Shown here: piece by piece, positions 1-22,300 of the stretch
Layout of the letters: each line of letters starts with the position of its first letter
Position numbering within the stretch: the stretch's first letter is position 1
Assembly: GCF_964199755.1 (NCBI RefSeq)
Contig: NC_133896.1
Coordinates: forward strand, 62,103,142 to 62,167,141
Source of the DNA: Larus michahellis
Lineage: Eukaryota; Chordata; Aves; Charadriiformes; Laridae
Length of the DNA stretch: 64,000 nt
Direction of reading: 5' to 3'
Notes under the pieces: generated by a model
What the model was told of the DNA's origin: nothing
What the model saw: the letters and a program-made list of their open reading frames with translations, nothing else
The model's database searches: none
Program-made: the position numbers and the translations under genes

Positions 1-23
1 GTTTTTTTTTTCCTCTACCCAAG

Positions 24-11541
<11,518 letters not shown>

Positions 11542-13640
11542 CAGCAAAACCTCTTATCATTATGTTTAGCTGGTATAAACATTTTTTTTTAGTGTTGGCT
11601 TAAGGGGAGAACAAGTGATTTTTAGAAGCTGTGTAATTAGTAGGTGAGTGTTCAGAAACATGCTCTGGCCTTCCTGCGCAATAGAAAACAAGGGGTAAAA
11701 AGACACACAGGATGTCTTAGAACTCTTAAAATCCTAATGTCTGTCTGCTGTTCTTTAGCAGATATCATGTTTCCCTGCATTACTAGTGACTTTTATTTGT
11801 TGAATTCACTGATGGTTGTAACATGAGCACAGGTTATGACTGCCAAGTTTAGACAATATTTAGTTATAATTGTTTCAGGATAGATCTTTACATGTTCTTG
11901 TTGGTCAGAGGTTGTCTCCTTCTACCTGTTTATCTTTTTAACTCAAAATTTGATAAAACCCACTTTTTTTTAATAATCTGTTTCCTGTAACAGTAGACAT
12001 CCAAGTGTTTGCAAATGAGACTGTACAGTCCTTGTCTCTATGCTCTACTCATCGCATAAATTCTTAGCAGCACTGTTTTTTTGGTCCCTACTTAATCTTC
12101 ACCAACAAAGCCTCAAAAATTAAACTTACTTGTTGAAAAGGAACAGAGACTTATTTATATTTGTTAATTTTCTCATTTAAAACAAGTATCAAAAACATGA
12201 AGCATAGCAGGGGTTTCTTGGTGTGCCCTACTCAGTTGACTTACTCTATTAAATAAATGATGTGTTTTAGGTCTGTGATAACACAAGTTTTTCATGACTT
12301 TCACTGTGCCTACAAATGAGAGCGTGCTGGCAGGTGCCAGGGGGAAGACAAGCAGGCAACTCACCCTGTCATTTAAGAATATAATACTTAGGAGTGAAAT
12401 ACACTGCTTTCACTGCTTGATTAGCAGTACTCGGTTTCTGTGGAGCAACTTTATGTTTCTCTGAGTGAGTGTCTCTCGTTAGGTGCATTGCCCTTTTGGT
12501 TGCAGGAGATACACTGGTTACCTGTGTAATCAAGGTGTCTTTGGACTTTCTTGCAGGAAAAACGTGCTTACCTGGGCGCGGTCTTCAGCCACAGAGCTGA
12601 AACCTTTAAAAATCTGAAGACTAAGTTGAATATTTAATCGTTCCCAGCAAAAGATGTTACTAGTGTTGAGCTGTCAGCATACATGCATGCAGATAATAAA
12701 AAAATTTGAACTGTCAAGCATTTCTTATGATTAAAGTTGCTGATGCATAGACAGATACTTTACCACAGCTTTAATGCTCTTAAATGACTATGTTAGCTAC
12801 AGAGTACGCAAAAGCCTTAAGATATACTTTGTATAGGACAAAAAAAAAGCTCATCTCTACTTGTATTGTAGAAGCACTTCTTTTTAATTCATCTGGATGA
12901 GGATTGACAGGTGTACACTGGGTAACTATTACTTCATCACTGTGAAGCAGGAGCTTAGCCATGATTAGCTGGAGTAAGGTTGTGCAGAACTCTGTTTTAT
13001 ATGTAAAATTGGCAGCGTGCTATCTAAAGGAAAATACTCCTATTCGTGTTTAAACCCAGTAAAACATGGAATGTGGAAAAGTGAGTTGACTGTATTCTTT
13101 CTTTTGGAAGATTTTTAATAGAACATACATGATAAATCTCACGTAAGCAAATCTTACATTCATTGAGGACGATAACATTATGTATGAAAGCTTTTATATC
13201 TGTGCAGATTTTTCTGGCAAAACAAAAAACGTGTTCATCTACACGTTCATGGCAAATGAGAATAATGCTACTATGCTTTTCTTCCTCTGAACATAACCAG
13301 CATTTCAGCTAAAAACTGGAATAGCTAAAGTCATGTTAATCTTTTGCCAGAAAATTGAAACAAACATTTTTTTTTAATGCAAAGAGTTGGGATATTTTTT
13401 AATAACATTTTTGATGGCTAGTAATATTTTTGAAACCTCTAACTTCATTCTTGGAGGGGATGCGTAAGGGTGTGTGTATGTGTGTAAGTAATAACTGGAG
13501 TAAAATGGCTGGTTGTGATACTTTGTCATCTGTTGTTTCGCCATTAACACACAGAAAAGTTACCATGTTTTTCACTTTTGAAACTGTACTGGTAACTTTC
13601 TTGTGTGTGGTAAATAAAGAGGTATTCAAACCACTAAATT
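11542..13640 (+). other. PARP12: PARP12 3' UTR (inferred extent)
   Basis: AT-rich DNA after the TAG, with AATAAA at 12252, 12695 and 13613. The 13613 site is the best distal end: it is preceded by a long U-rich region and followed by CTCTCTCTC-type DNA. AUUUA motifs are present near 12150. The extent is inferred and no transcript is available. Confidence 0.5.
13613..13618 (+). terminator. Candidate PARP12 distal poly(A) signal AATAAA
   Basis: GGTAAATAAAGAGG is a canonical hexamer about 2.07 kb after the stop codon. Alternatives in the same UTR are 12252-12257 and 12695-12700. Confidence 0.55.
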
Positions 13641-14049
13641 CCTTGTAATGGTTTTCTCTCTCTCAATACTAAAAGCACCATGTTTCTGAGTTCTTGGAGA
13701 CTGTCTTAAAGATGCTGCTGTTTATTAATGGAGTCCCTGTACAGCTGCTTGGCTTGCATTTGGAAATGAACACATTAAAGAGTTGTTTGCATTAAATCTA
13801 AACTTTAGACGAAAATTGATATTGAACCTCTTTTCTGAGTCAGGAGGATATCTCCTGGCTGCTTAAGACAAGAAGCTAATCAGGAACAGTGTAGTAATCT
13901 CTCCCTCACTCCTACACCACATGAGAAGAAAGATAAGCTGTGAAGGTTGTTTCCGTTTTTGGTAACAGATCCATCCTGGCAAGACAGACGGCAAGCCAGC
14001 AGAAGCCAAGCAACTTTGCTTCACCAGCAGTGGAGCTTGGTTGTTTATG

Positions 14050-14128
14050 AGCCCCTGACACTCCCACCACCCCCACCCACTGGGCTGCGTAGGGGTCTGG
14101 CAGCCAGCCAAGGTCAACCCACCACACC
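14050..14128 (+). mobile_element. Possible LTR 3'-end remnant
   Basis: GTCTGGCAGCCAGCCAAGGT followed by CAACCCACCACA resembles the right terminus of the solo LTR type found at 3.2-3.75 kb. The upstream part is not convincingly LTR-like, so this may be a short decayed fragment or chance. Confidence 0.3.
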
Positions 14129-16125
14129 ATTTAATGAGTTTCACCTGTAGTCAGGTTCATCATGATGTTCTGCCTAGGTCTCATAAGATGTGGGTATCAA
14201 AAATTCTGTCTATAAGCAACAGCAGCAGCAAGGGAGTGGCAGCGCGCTACCCAGTTCGGATACCTGCAGCCTGGTGAAGTACGGGTGGTAGATAAGAGGA
14301 ACTTAGGTGGATGGCATGTACCGGCTATGGGGGTGTGCTCAGTGCTGCTTGGCTTGGAAAACACTTTGCTTCTTAGAAGCCATTGCTCAGAGCTGCCTTT
14401 CAGCCAACGGGCAAGTGGGAGTTGTAGAAATGCTGCTTTACTTGGAGCACTTCCAGCACAAAATCCAGGAGGGATGGCTGTTACATGGCCAGAGTTACTG
14501 GTGCTCACCTCTTTTACCCGAGGATAGGCTTCGTGGGCTAGAATAGCTCCCCATACTTCTTGTTTGAGGCCTGGTCACGAACTCCTCTCTACTTGCAAAA
14601 ATCCTAGCAATTGAGGGACTCCTGCCCCTGCCTTGAAAGCAGCCATAGCACCCAGCAGTGCAGGGAGCAAGCATCTTTCCAAAAAGTCTGCTCAGTCTCT
14701 GTCAGAAGAAAGACAGTGGGGCCAGTGCCAACCAAGCAATGAAATGAACAGTTTATAAGTCAGCTTTAGATTCTTTTAGCATATTTACTACTGTAAATGC
14801 ACAGAAGAGTCCGGTATTAGGTGATGCTGTGTCCAAGATGGAAATATCATTTAACGAAAGGGAAACGAGAAGGTGGTCATTTCAGAAAGTATCACACACG
14901 GAGAGGAAATTCTGCAGTTTAATGCCAGGTAAGAATAGATAGTTCAAATTTGCAATCAGTGAAGCGTAATAATGTCAAACACCTAGCTCTGTTATTCTAG
15001 ACAGACTATTTATAAAGTACAAAACTAAAGGTTTTCTATATCAGCAGTCTCATTAAAAATACCATTTTATACTGATAGCTTTCTGTAATCTTTGCGGAGT
15101 CCCAGATGTTTTTAACAGAAGCTTTCCTTTTCCAAGCAGCCTTTGCTTCGTGTCAGCTGTCAGAGAGTGACTAAGTCCCTTTTGTAAAACAGACGTGCCC
15201 GATTTCAAACAAACCCACAGCGCAGCAATGCGAGACAACACACTTACTGTTTCTGAGGAGAGAAATTATTTTAAATCAGCTTCCTTGTTCCTCCCTAGAC
15301 TCAACTGCTGTTGACTGAAGCGTGCTGCACCACAAATGCTACGTCACCGTAACTTAAGGATATAAAGTTAAGTTTTGAGGTTGCGACTATAAACATAATG
15401 CTTTCTTTTTTTTTTTTTTTTGGTAGGGTTTCTTTTTTTATGACTCCTGAAAGCAACTCTGCTCAGGATCAGTTTGGGACTGCGTCATTTGGATGCGCAG
15501 ACACACTGTGATTAACACGATATTACCAGTTTCTGTTTTGGAGAGCTGCTGTCAGTCTCGCATCGTGTGTTTTTGACAATGTGTTTTTCTAGAGGGGCTA
15601 AAGCAGCGCCGGTCCCTCAGCGTGGCTCTTTCTTTAGGTATGTTGCTGAGCCCACACAGCCAGGGCGAGGGCCAGCATCATTAAGTGTCCTGGTAAAATG
15701 TCCGTGCAGTGTCTTGTGACTGTATCAGCAGCCGTTGTTTAAAAGGAGATGGCTCGGGCTCTTCCTATATTACTAGGAAGTTGGCAGCCTTTTCTCCGTC
15801 TCGCTTCTTGAGCTGTCTCGCTAGGCCTGCACGTAGAACAAGGGATGATGCACTTCCAGAAATCTGACTTGATTTCTGGAAATCAAGTCAACTTGCAAAA
15901 ATAATTCCTCTATTCCATACCACTACAAACTGACAGGTGGAAACAGATAATACTTCCTAACCGGAAAACTTCGCAGGACAGTTGAAAAAATGTCAGTGCA
16001 GAGTCAAGTGAGTTTACTGGCACACATACCGTCCGTGTTCAACTTATAAGTGGCTGGGAAAGACTCTTGGTGCACTTTCCAAGCCTTTAAAATGTGATGC
16101 CCAGTTGCAGCCACTGCAGTACTGC

Positions 16126-16131
16126 TTTATT
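16126..16131 (-). terminator. Nearest canonical poly(A) hexamer for TBXAS1 (minus strand)
   Basis: TTTATT on + is AATAAA on the minus strand, 2.9 kb beyond the TBXAS1 stop. No closer canonical hexamer was seen. A nearer variant hexamer (AATATA near 18853) could be used instead, which would suit a short 3' UTR. Confidence 0.3.
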
Positions 16132-18299
16132 CCAGTGGAGTTAACACGGTATGCAAGACAATAATGCTCTGTTTGGACACAGAAATATCAGTTGTTCAGC
16201 TACTCTACATGTTAGTGGCACTTTCTTGGATAAATATTGAGGATATAAACAGCATTCAGACACACTGTAGAACAGTCCATACATGTCCATATGGAAGAAA
16301 GGCACAAGCTTGATTTAGGCTTGGAGCATCTGGTCAAAAATGAAGCACACAATGACCTGCTGATTCACATAAGGAAGAAAAACAGTAAAAAAATTTTGAA
16401 GGGACAAACAAGCCTTCGACAGCTGACTTCAGGCTGGCATGAGCTTCCTGCTCATTCAGGTAGGTGAGAGTTTTTAGGCAAGGCCCATCCAACTTTTTGC
16501 CAGTTGTATGTATAAGTTGTGCAGTAAATCAGCTGCTAGCACACTATTTTCAAGAGGGAAAAATTACGGATAATGTGTAAAAATGAGGGTATATACAGTT
16601 TGTTGCTTTTCAAATAAATAACGATCACTCCATCAGTAATTTATATAATCAGTGTATCTGTAACAGGGCACTTTTTAGCATGCCAGAGATGCTCCACGGA
16701 AATACAAACAATTCCGAGACTGCCAGGTTGGTACTTTACTACTACTACCTGTACAGTTCTGGTTTTAAAAAAGAAATAATCCCATGAAAGAGAAAGACAA
16801 AAATCTTCCAGGAGCAAAATACAGCAATATGATCAGTGTTAAGGCAGCATGTGGGAAGAAGGCAGCAAAAGGTGCCTGCTGGAGAGAAACTCGGGAACTA
16901 GCTAGGGATCAGTGAGCAGATGGCTCCCTCCAGCAATCCTTGCCGTGAAGCTGAGCAGTCAGCCTCTTCCTCCTGCTGCTGTGACACGTCTCTGTGCACA
17001 CCACCCAGAGAGATGCTGTACCTAAAGAAACCTGAAGCAGAGTATGTCGGCAGGCAGAAGGTCAACGCTTGGAAAGAACCAAAAGGTGCCTCCTTATTTT
17101 TATGATGCTCTAAGAATTCTTGCTGTTTATAAAAACTTAAAAAAAGAAAAAAAAGGACCCTGAGCCTGAGACCGTCTCCTCTCATGGTTTTGTTGTGCAG
17201 CCAACCAGTTTGCGGTGCCCACTGGAGGAAATGTTTTTTGTTGGTTTTTTTTTTCTGGTCAGTTGATCATTGCTGTGTGATGCTCCACTAGCTGTGTGGT
17301 GATTGAAGGGCTTTGTAGAGGAGCAGGAAAGAGCATGGAGGGAATGTGACGAGTGGAAGCGTACTGCTGCTTTGTCTGTGAAAATGCATGTTCACAGTCA
17401 TACAAATGGCTCCAAGGTGCTGCTGCAGTTGGCAATCAGACAAGTTCTTTCCTGAGTGAAGTGAGGCACTTTGGGATGTGACCTGCTGCAGCGTCACATA
17501 AGGAATCAAGAGAGCTGCTGCGACTGATGATCCTGGATTCCACTCCCCTGCCGTTGGCTTTAGTGCATGCAGCGCTCTTAATTTCCTTGAGCTAGACAAG
17601 GATGGTGCCAACTGCAGTGCTTGGAGACGAAAGGCCTCAGCGTGAAGCAGGTGTTGTACCAACACCTTCTGAGTATCCTTAAATTTCCTCCGGTCCTCCT
17701 GCTTTCTTTAAATTCCTATCTTCTCTTTCTCCACCTTTCCAACAGCAGTTTGGTAGACAGAAAAATGGCTGTCACCACATTTCTTTGGTCTTAGCTACTT
17801 ATCTGGTAAGCAGGAGAAGCCTTTACCCTTCAGTCGTGTAGATGCAATGTGTCAGGTGCAAACTGTTCATTTAAGTGTATTTCAAATTACTTCAAAAGCA
17901 TGAAGAAGGTGCAAGTCCTTCCAATTTACGGACACAGGGAGAGATTAAACATTGTGCAGGACACTCAGCTTTGATTTTTTAGCAGAGTTCATGCTAAAAT
18001 CTAATGCACTGGATCCCAGGTCTTCTGCTATAACTGTGGTGCCTCTTGGGCTTTTTCTAGAGTAGAGACTTCTAAGTGCACGAGAAGGATGCGTGAGATA
18101 ATGAATTGTAATTAAAATCTGTTGTAAATTGTGTGTACGCTTAACACCTGCTCCGTTTACTGAACTTAAACATGAAGAAAACATTCTCAAAGATGAGTGA
18201 AAGGAAGTGTAATGTAGAAAAGAAAGTGAAAGTGGGATGCTTCTTTACAGATACTATTCACAGCAATTTGAAAACCACCAAAAAGACTGTGGAGCCCAC

Positions 18300-18400
18300 A
18301 TCTCATTTGAAAAAGTGACTGGAGGCTCTCCCACAGGAGGGCAGTGAGGCAGCACCTACTGACCATCAGTGGGACTTAGGCTCCTACCTGTCTTTGGGGT
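18300..18400. repeat. Ancient amniote interspersed repeat, decayed
   Basis: CAGTGGGACTTAGGCTCCTA with the following TTTTGAAAAT resembles the 'gggagttaggcgcctaa...tttgaaaat' repeats widespread in bird, turtle and crocodile genomes. The identification is from memory of the pattern. Confidence 0.35.
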
Positions 18401-19033
18401 TTTGAAAAATAATTACACCCAGTGAGTCACTGAACAAGCGGTCCCATCCCAGGAGGCTTCAGGATGTATATTTTCTTTTAGCGAGATTCTAGCGTAATGT
18501 AGACTCCATTTTTTGGTCCAAGTGTGGCTTTTGATTTCAGCTGCAAAGGGATCTGAAAATAAAAAGAGCATCTTACATACAGCTGTATGTATTTGTTTAT
18601 GTGTGTACAACACCACCACATACAGACGTTTTTGCTGGGGGGAACAGCTCATATCAGGATTACTGTGGGAGCTGTAAAGCACTTGTTTTACAGTCAGCGG
18701 TGGTAGTATAACATTAAATAGAATTTAGAGCCAGAGGCTGAGGCAGTGGTTACCCAGGTATACTGTAGGTGTGAACAGAAAGAAATTAACTCTGTAAACT
18801 CTAGAGCTGCTGAGTAAGTGCCAGGTGCAATGTATGTAGCTATAGGCATATATTAAAGTGCTGAGATCCCAGGAAAGACGTACACCCATTCTCACCCTGT
18901 ATAAATCACGGTATTTTGACTGCGGTGATGCTACACTGCTCTCCGCTAAGGCAGGGCTGTGTAACTCTTTGTTTTGTTGGAAAAAATCATAAAGGTTAAA
19001 CCACGTTTTGATTAAAACATGCAGTCCAGGCCT

Positions 19034-19334
19034 CTAGTCCCTCCTTATTATGGAAGTGGCTCTAGCAGTTTTCTCAAACGAAGAGAAAGTCACAAAGTCA
19101 TCCTGTCTAGGACACACTGTCAACTCCCTGAGGTTAACAAGTGTGGCCTTTAAGCCTCTGCATGGACAAACCTCAGTCTCTGGGCAGGTCTTAAATCGAA
19201 ACTTCTGCAAAATCCTCAGCAGAGTAATTTTTGTCTCCAGCAAACCCATTTTCATGCCAATGCAGCCACGGGGTCCTGCCCCAAAGGGCAGGTATGCAAA
19301 GGGATGTCGCTCCTTCTTGGCTTCCTCTGTAAAC
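19034..19334 (-). CDS. TBXAS1: TBXAS1 last coding exon with heme-binding loop
   Basis: The acceptor is TTCTAG before 19334. It encodes [26 protein letters not shown], then [20 protein letters not shown]. Reading straight on, the frame stays open to TAG at 19034-19036, about 55 residues past the conserved PETE. The human protein ends about 25 residues past that point. From around 19131-19136 the +1 frame gives P-Q-G-V and a stop at 19107-19109, which fits the family tail better. Confidence 0.9.
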
Positions 19335-22300
19335 CTAGAAGGTGCAGAGATGGAAAGTGGGTCAGGAAATGCTTTTTGCTCCTGATTCCATGTTTTTCAT
19401 TTACATCTCAAAAGGTGGTTATTTCAATTGGTCTTAATGGACGGGTCAGGGGTACTACTGACAGATTATGTCCTGATGGGGCTGACACCCTTAAGTAAAC
19501 AGATTATTGATTTATGGCCATCAGCCTTTGTCAGCTGGTGATTCCAGGAGAGGACAGACAGACACTAGTATTACTACCAGTCTATCTTTAATGAATTGCC
19601 TTCATTTGATGACCACGTTGTGAAGAACGATAACTTCAGGTGCAGACATGCTAGCTGTGTAGACCTTTGCATATATGAGGGAGCGATTACAGCTAAGAGG
19701 AAACTAACGGGCTGCAATGTGAACTAGCTAAAATTAGCAACAGGGCTTCCCTGCTGTGCACCACAGGTGCAGATCAATGGGAATTTCTCTTTGAAGTCTG
19801 CAAGAGGAGATGAAATCTCATGGGATTGGACAGGCCATGGAACACAGTTACTACAATTCAGTACAGCCCTGCTTTCTGCTCTTGGCCCAAAGAGACCGGG
19901 TTCCCAGTTGGGAAGCACTGAAATTGCAGACAGTTCTGTTCTTAGAGCTGAAGTACCTCAGTCCAATCGGAAAGGTTGATTAATGTGGCAGTCTGTACGC
20001 AAATCAACTAGCTGGCTTTAAAATACTTGATCAACCTATTAAAAATGAGCCTTTTTTTTCCTTCTTTCTTTTTTTTTCCTCTTTTTTTTTTTTCCCCAAG
20101 GAAACAAAATTCCTATTTGAATAGCAGTCCAAAGGAAAAAAAAAAAAAAAGTAAAATCTGTTTGCCCAAATCTGCAAGGATGGATGTATACTAGACAGAA
20201 TATGTACAGACAAGAGTGCAGACTCTGAGTCAGTACCAGTTATTAGGGACAATGCATAATCAACGAGCTGAGGCTCACCACGGCCTGTGCTGAGTCACTG
20301 ATCAGGGTGGTTCCTTAAAACAAACAAACCTTCACAGCAATGGCATTACCCTGGAAACCTACACAATCCTCCCATGTTGTAAGGTATCTGGAGCTGTTCT
20401 GGTAGTACAGAACTACTTTTCCAATTCTGTATGTGGATAAAGCTTCTGTCCTTCATGTGTAGGATCATTCCTGAAAATCTCTCATCTGCTTGGATACGGT
20501 CTGCAAGAACTTTAGACCACTAAGGTCCAGAGAACTCATGCAGGGTAGAAAGAGATGAGAGGTAATACAGGCTATTTTGAGGTTTGAAAAAAAAAATAAT
20601 ATTTTGTATTTCTGCTAACCCCACCCCCATGCTTAGATATCGTAAATAAGATCGGGACAGTACTGCAGATAGTACTATAGAAGCCCATAATTTGGGACTA
20701 AAGGACCATTAACTCATGTACCGAGCACTGTTGCATATCCCTCGCAAAACAGGTTAATGCAATTCTTGCCTTGCTCACCCTCATATACCATTCTGGTACA
20801 TTTAAAGTCTTCCTTGTATTATTCCTGAGGCAGATTTCAAAATGAAATATTAGGGGATAAAAGGCTGTAGCGGAATTAATTTATTTATTGTTAAGCTCTT
20901 ATTTTATAATTCTTACTAACGCTACCAACTGACGCAAGCTGAGGAGAGTGTTATGCTTTATTCCTCAGGGAAATTTTAAAAGGGAATTCATCTCGGATTC
21001 AGAACAAACAGCACCGTATGAGTCTAGGGGACTGCAGCCCCCACTATCCATTTTACCCTGTTATGTGCTTTTGTACTACTGTTAAAGGGGTGAATAAACA
21101 ATTAAGACAGCATTTCTAGATAAGCGTTGCTAAAAAAATCACCCTAGATGCCCAGTTATTGCTAAGATTCCTCCCCAACAAAAGCTCTGGGCTTCTCCAA
21201 CCCTGGCATTTCTCTTCTTCAGGGCCGGAGGTGCCTGATAGACCATATGCCAAGATTTGCCCCAGGAGGAGCATTGGGCAAACCCACCTACACCACACGT
21301 GTTATCCTACTGGCAAAGATGGTTCTGGGCTGCCTGTATCGCACCCAGTTGTTCGTGGAGCACGCACTTTTTTTCTTAGTAGACTTTTCAACGTGGTGGT
21401 AGCTTAAAATGCAGCTGCCCACTGAACAGCTTCAAATATAGCTGCTCACAAAACTCAATTGTGCTTCCACACAGCACCACAACAGCTGAAACTCTCCCTG
21501 TCAGCTCAACTCAGCATCTGCAAGACAGGGCAGGGTACACAAACACAACCTGACAGTGCCCCCCGCAGCTGAAGAGAATAAATGCTCCACGTGAAAATAT
21601 GTCTTGCCAAGCAGAGCTAAGAACCCAGGATCCCACCGTACGGATGGAGAGCAAATTCCCAGTGGGAGATGGGATAGGTTCCCCACTCACAGTGTACCCA
21701 CACCGTTACAAGATCTCAGGTGAAAAGGCTGCTCTAAACCAGCAGGAGCTGGAGGAGTTTGCTGGGTACCTCCATGCCACTGAATATGCCATCTCACTTC
21801 AGAATTTCTGCATCCAGAGGTGACACTATTTGCAGCATCTGATTTGGAAACAGGTCTGAAAACCTGTGCCACATTTCCACCTTGACCAAACCTCGCACCT
21901 TCTGTGGGATGTGCCACTTTCACCACTTGTCTAATGTGGAAGAAGTAACACATTTTTATGATCTAAATTAAACTGTACTCCTTTTGGTGGAAATACTGCT
22001 TCTGGTGAACAGTGGGTGACTGTGGCTGTGAAGGAGCAGCAGGATCTGGTATCTTCACTGGACAGGCTGGAGTCCTGTGCCCACCCTAATGCGTGAAACC
22101 ACATTTAAGGCAGGGCTTTGATCCAAACAGGCCCAAATAAGGGCTTCAACCTAGGAATGAAAAGCACTACTTCACGTACCTCTCAGGAATGAACTTCTCA
22201 GGCTCTGGCCAGAGCTCAGGGTTGTGGTGGAGATGTCCAACGGCGGTTTCAATGACAGCCCCGGCTGGAATACGCTGCCCCAGCACCACACAGTCTTTAG

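Larger units (their letters stand above)
13641..19033. other. Convergent intergenic region (PARP12 to TBXAS1)
   Basis: About 5.4 kb between two tail-to-tail genes. Contents are scattered simple repeats (T-run at 15403-15422, A-rich run near 17137-17155), a possible LTR 3'-end remnant at 14050-14128, and an ancient repeat near 18300-18400. The TBXAS1 3' UTR must occupy part of the right side. No gene or RNA was recognised. Confidence 0.6.
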
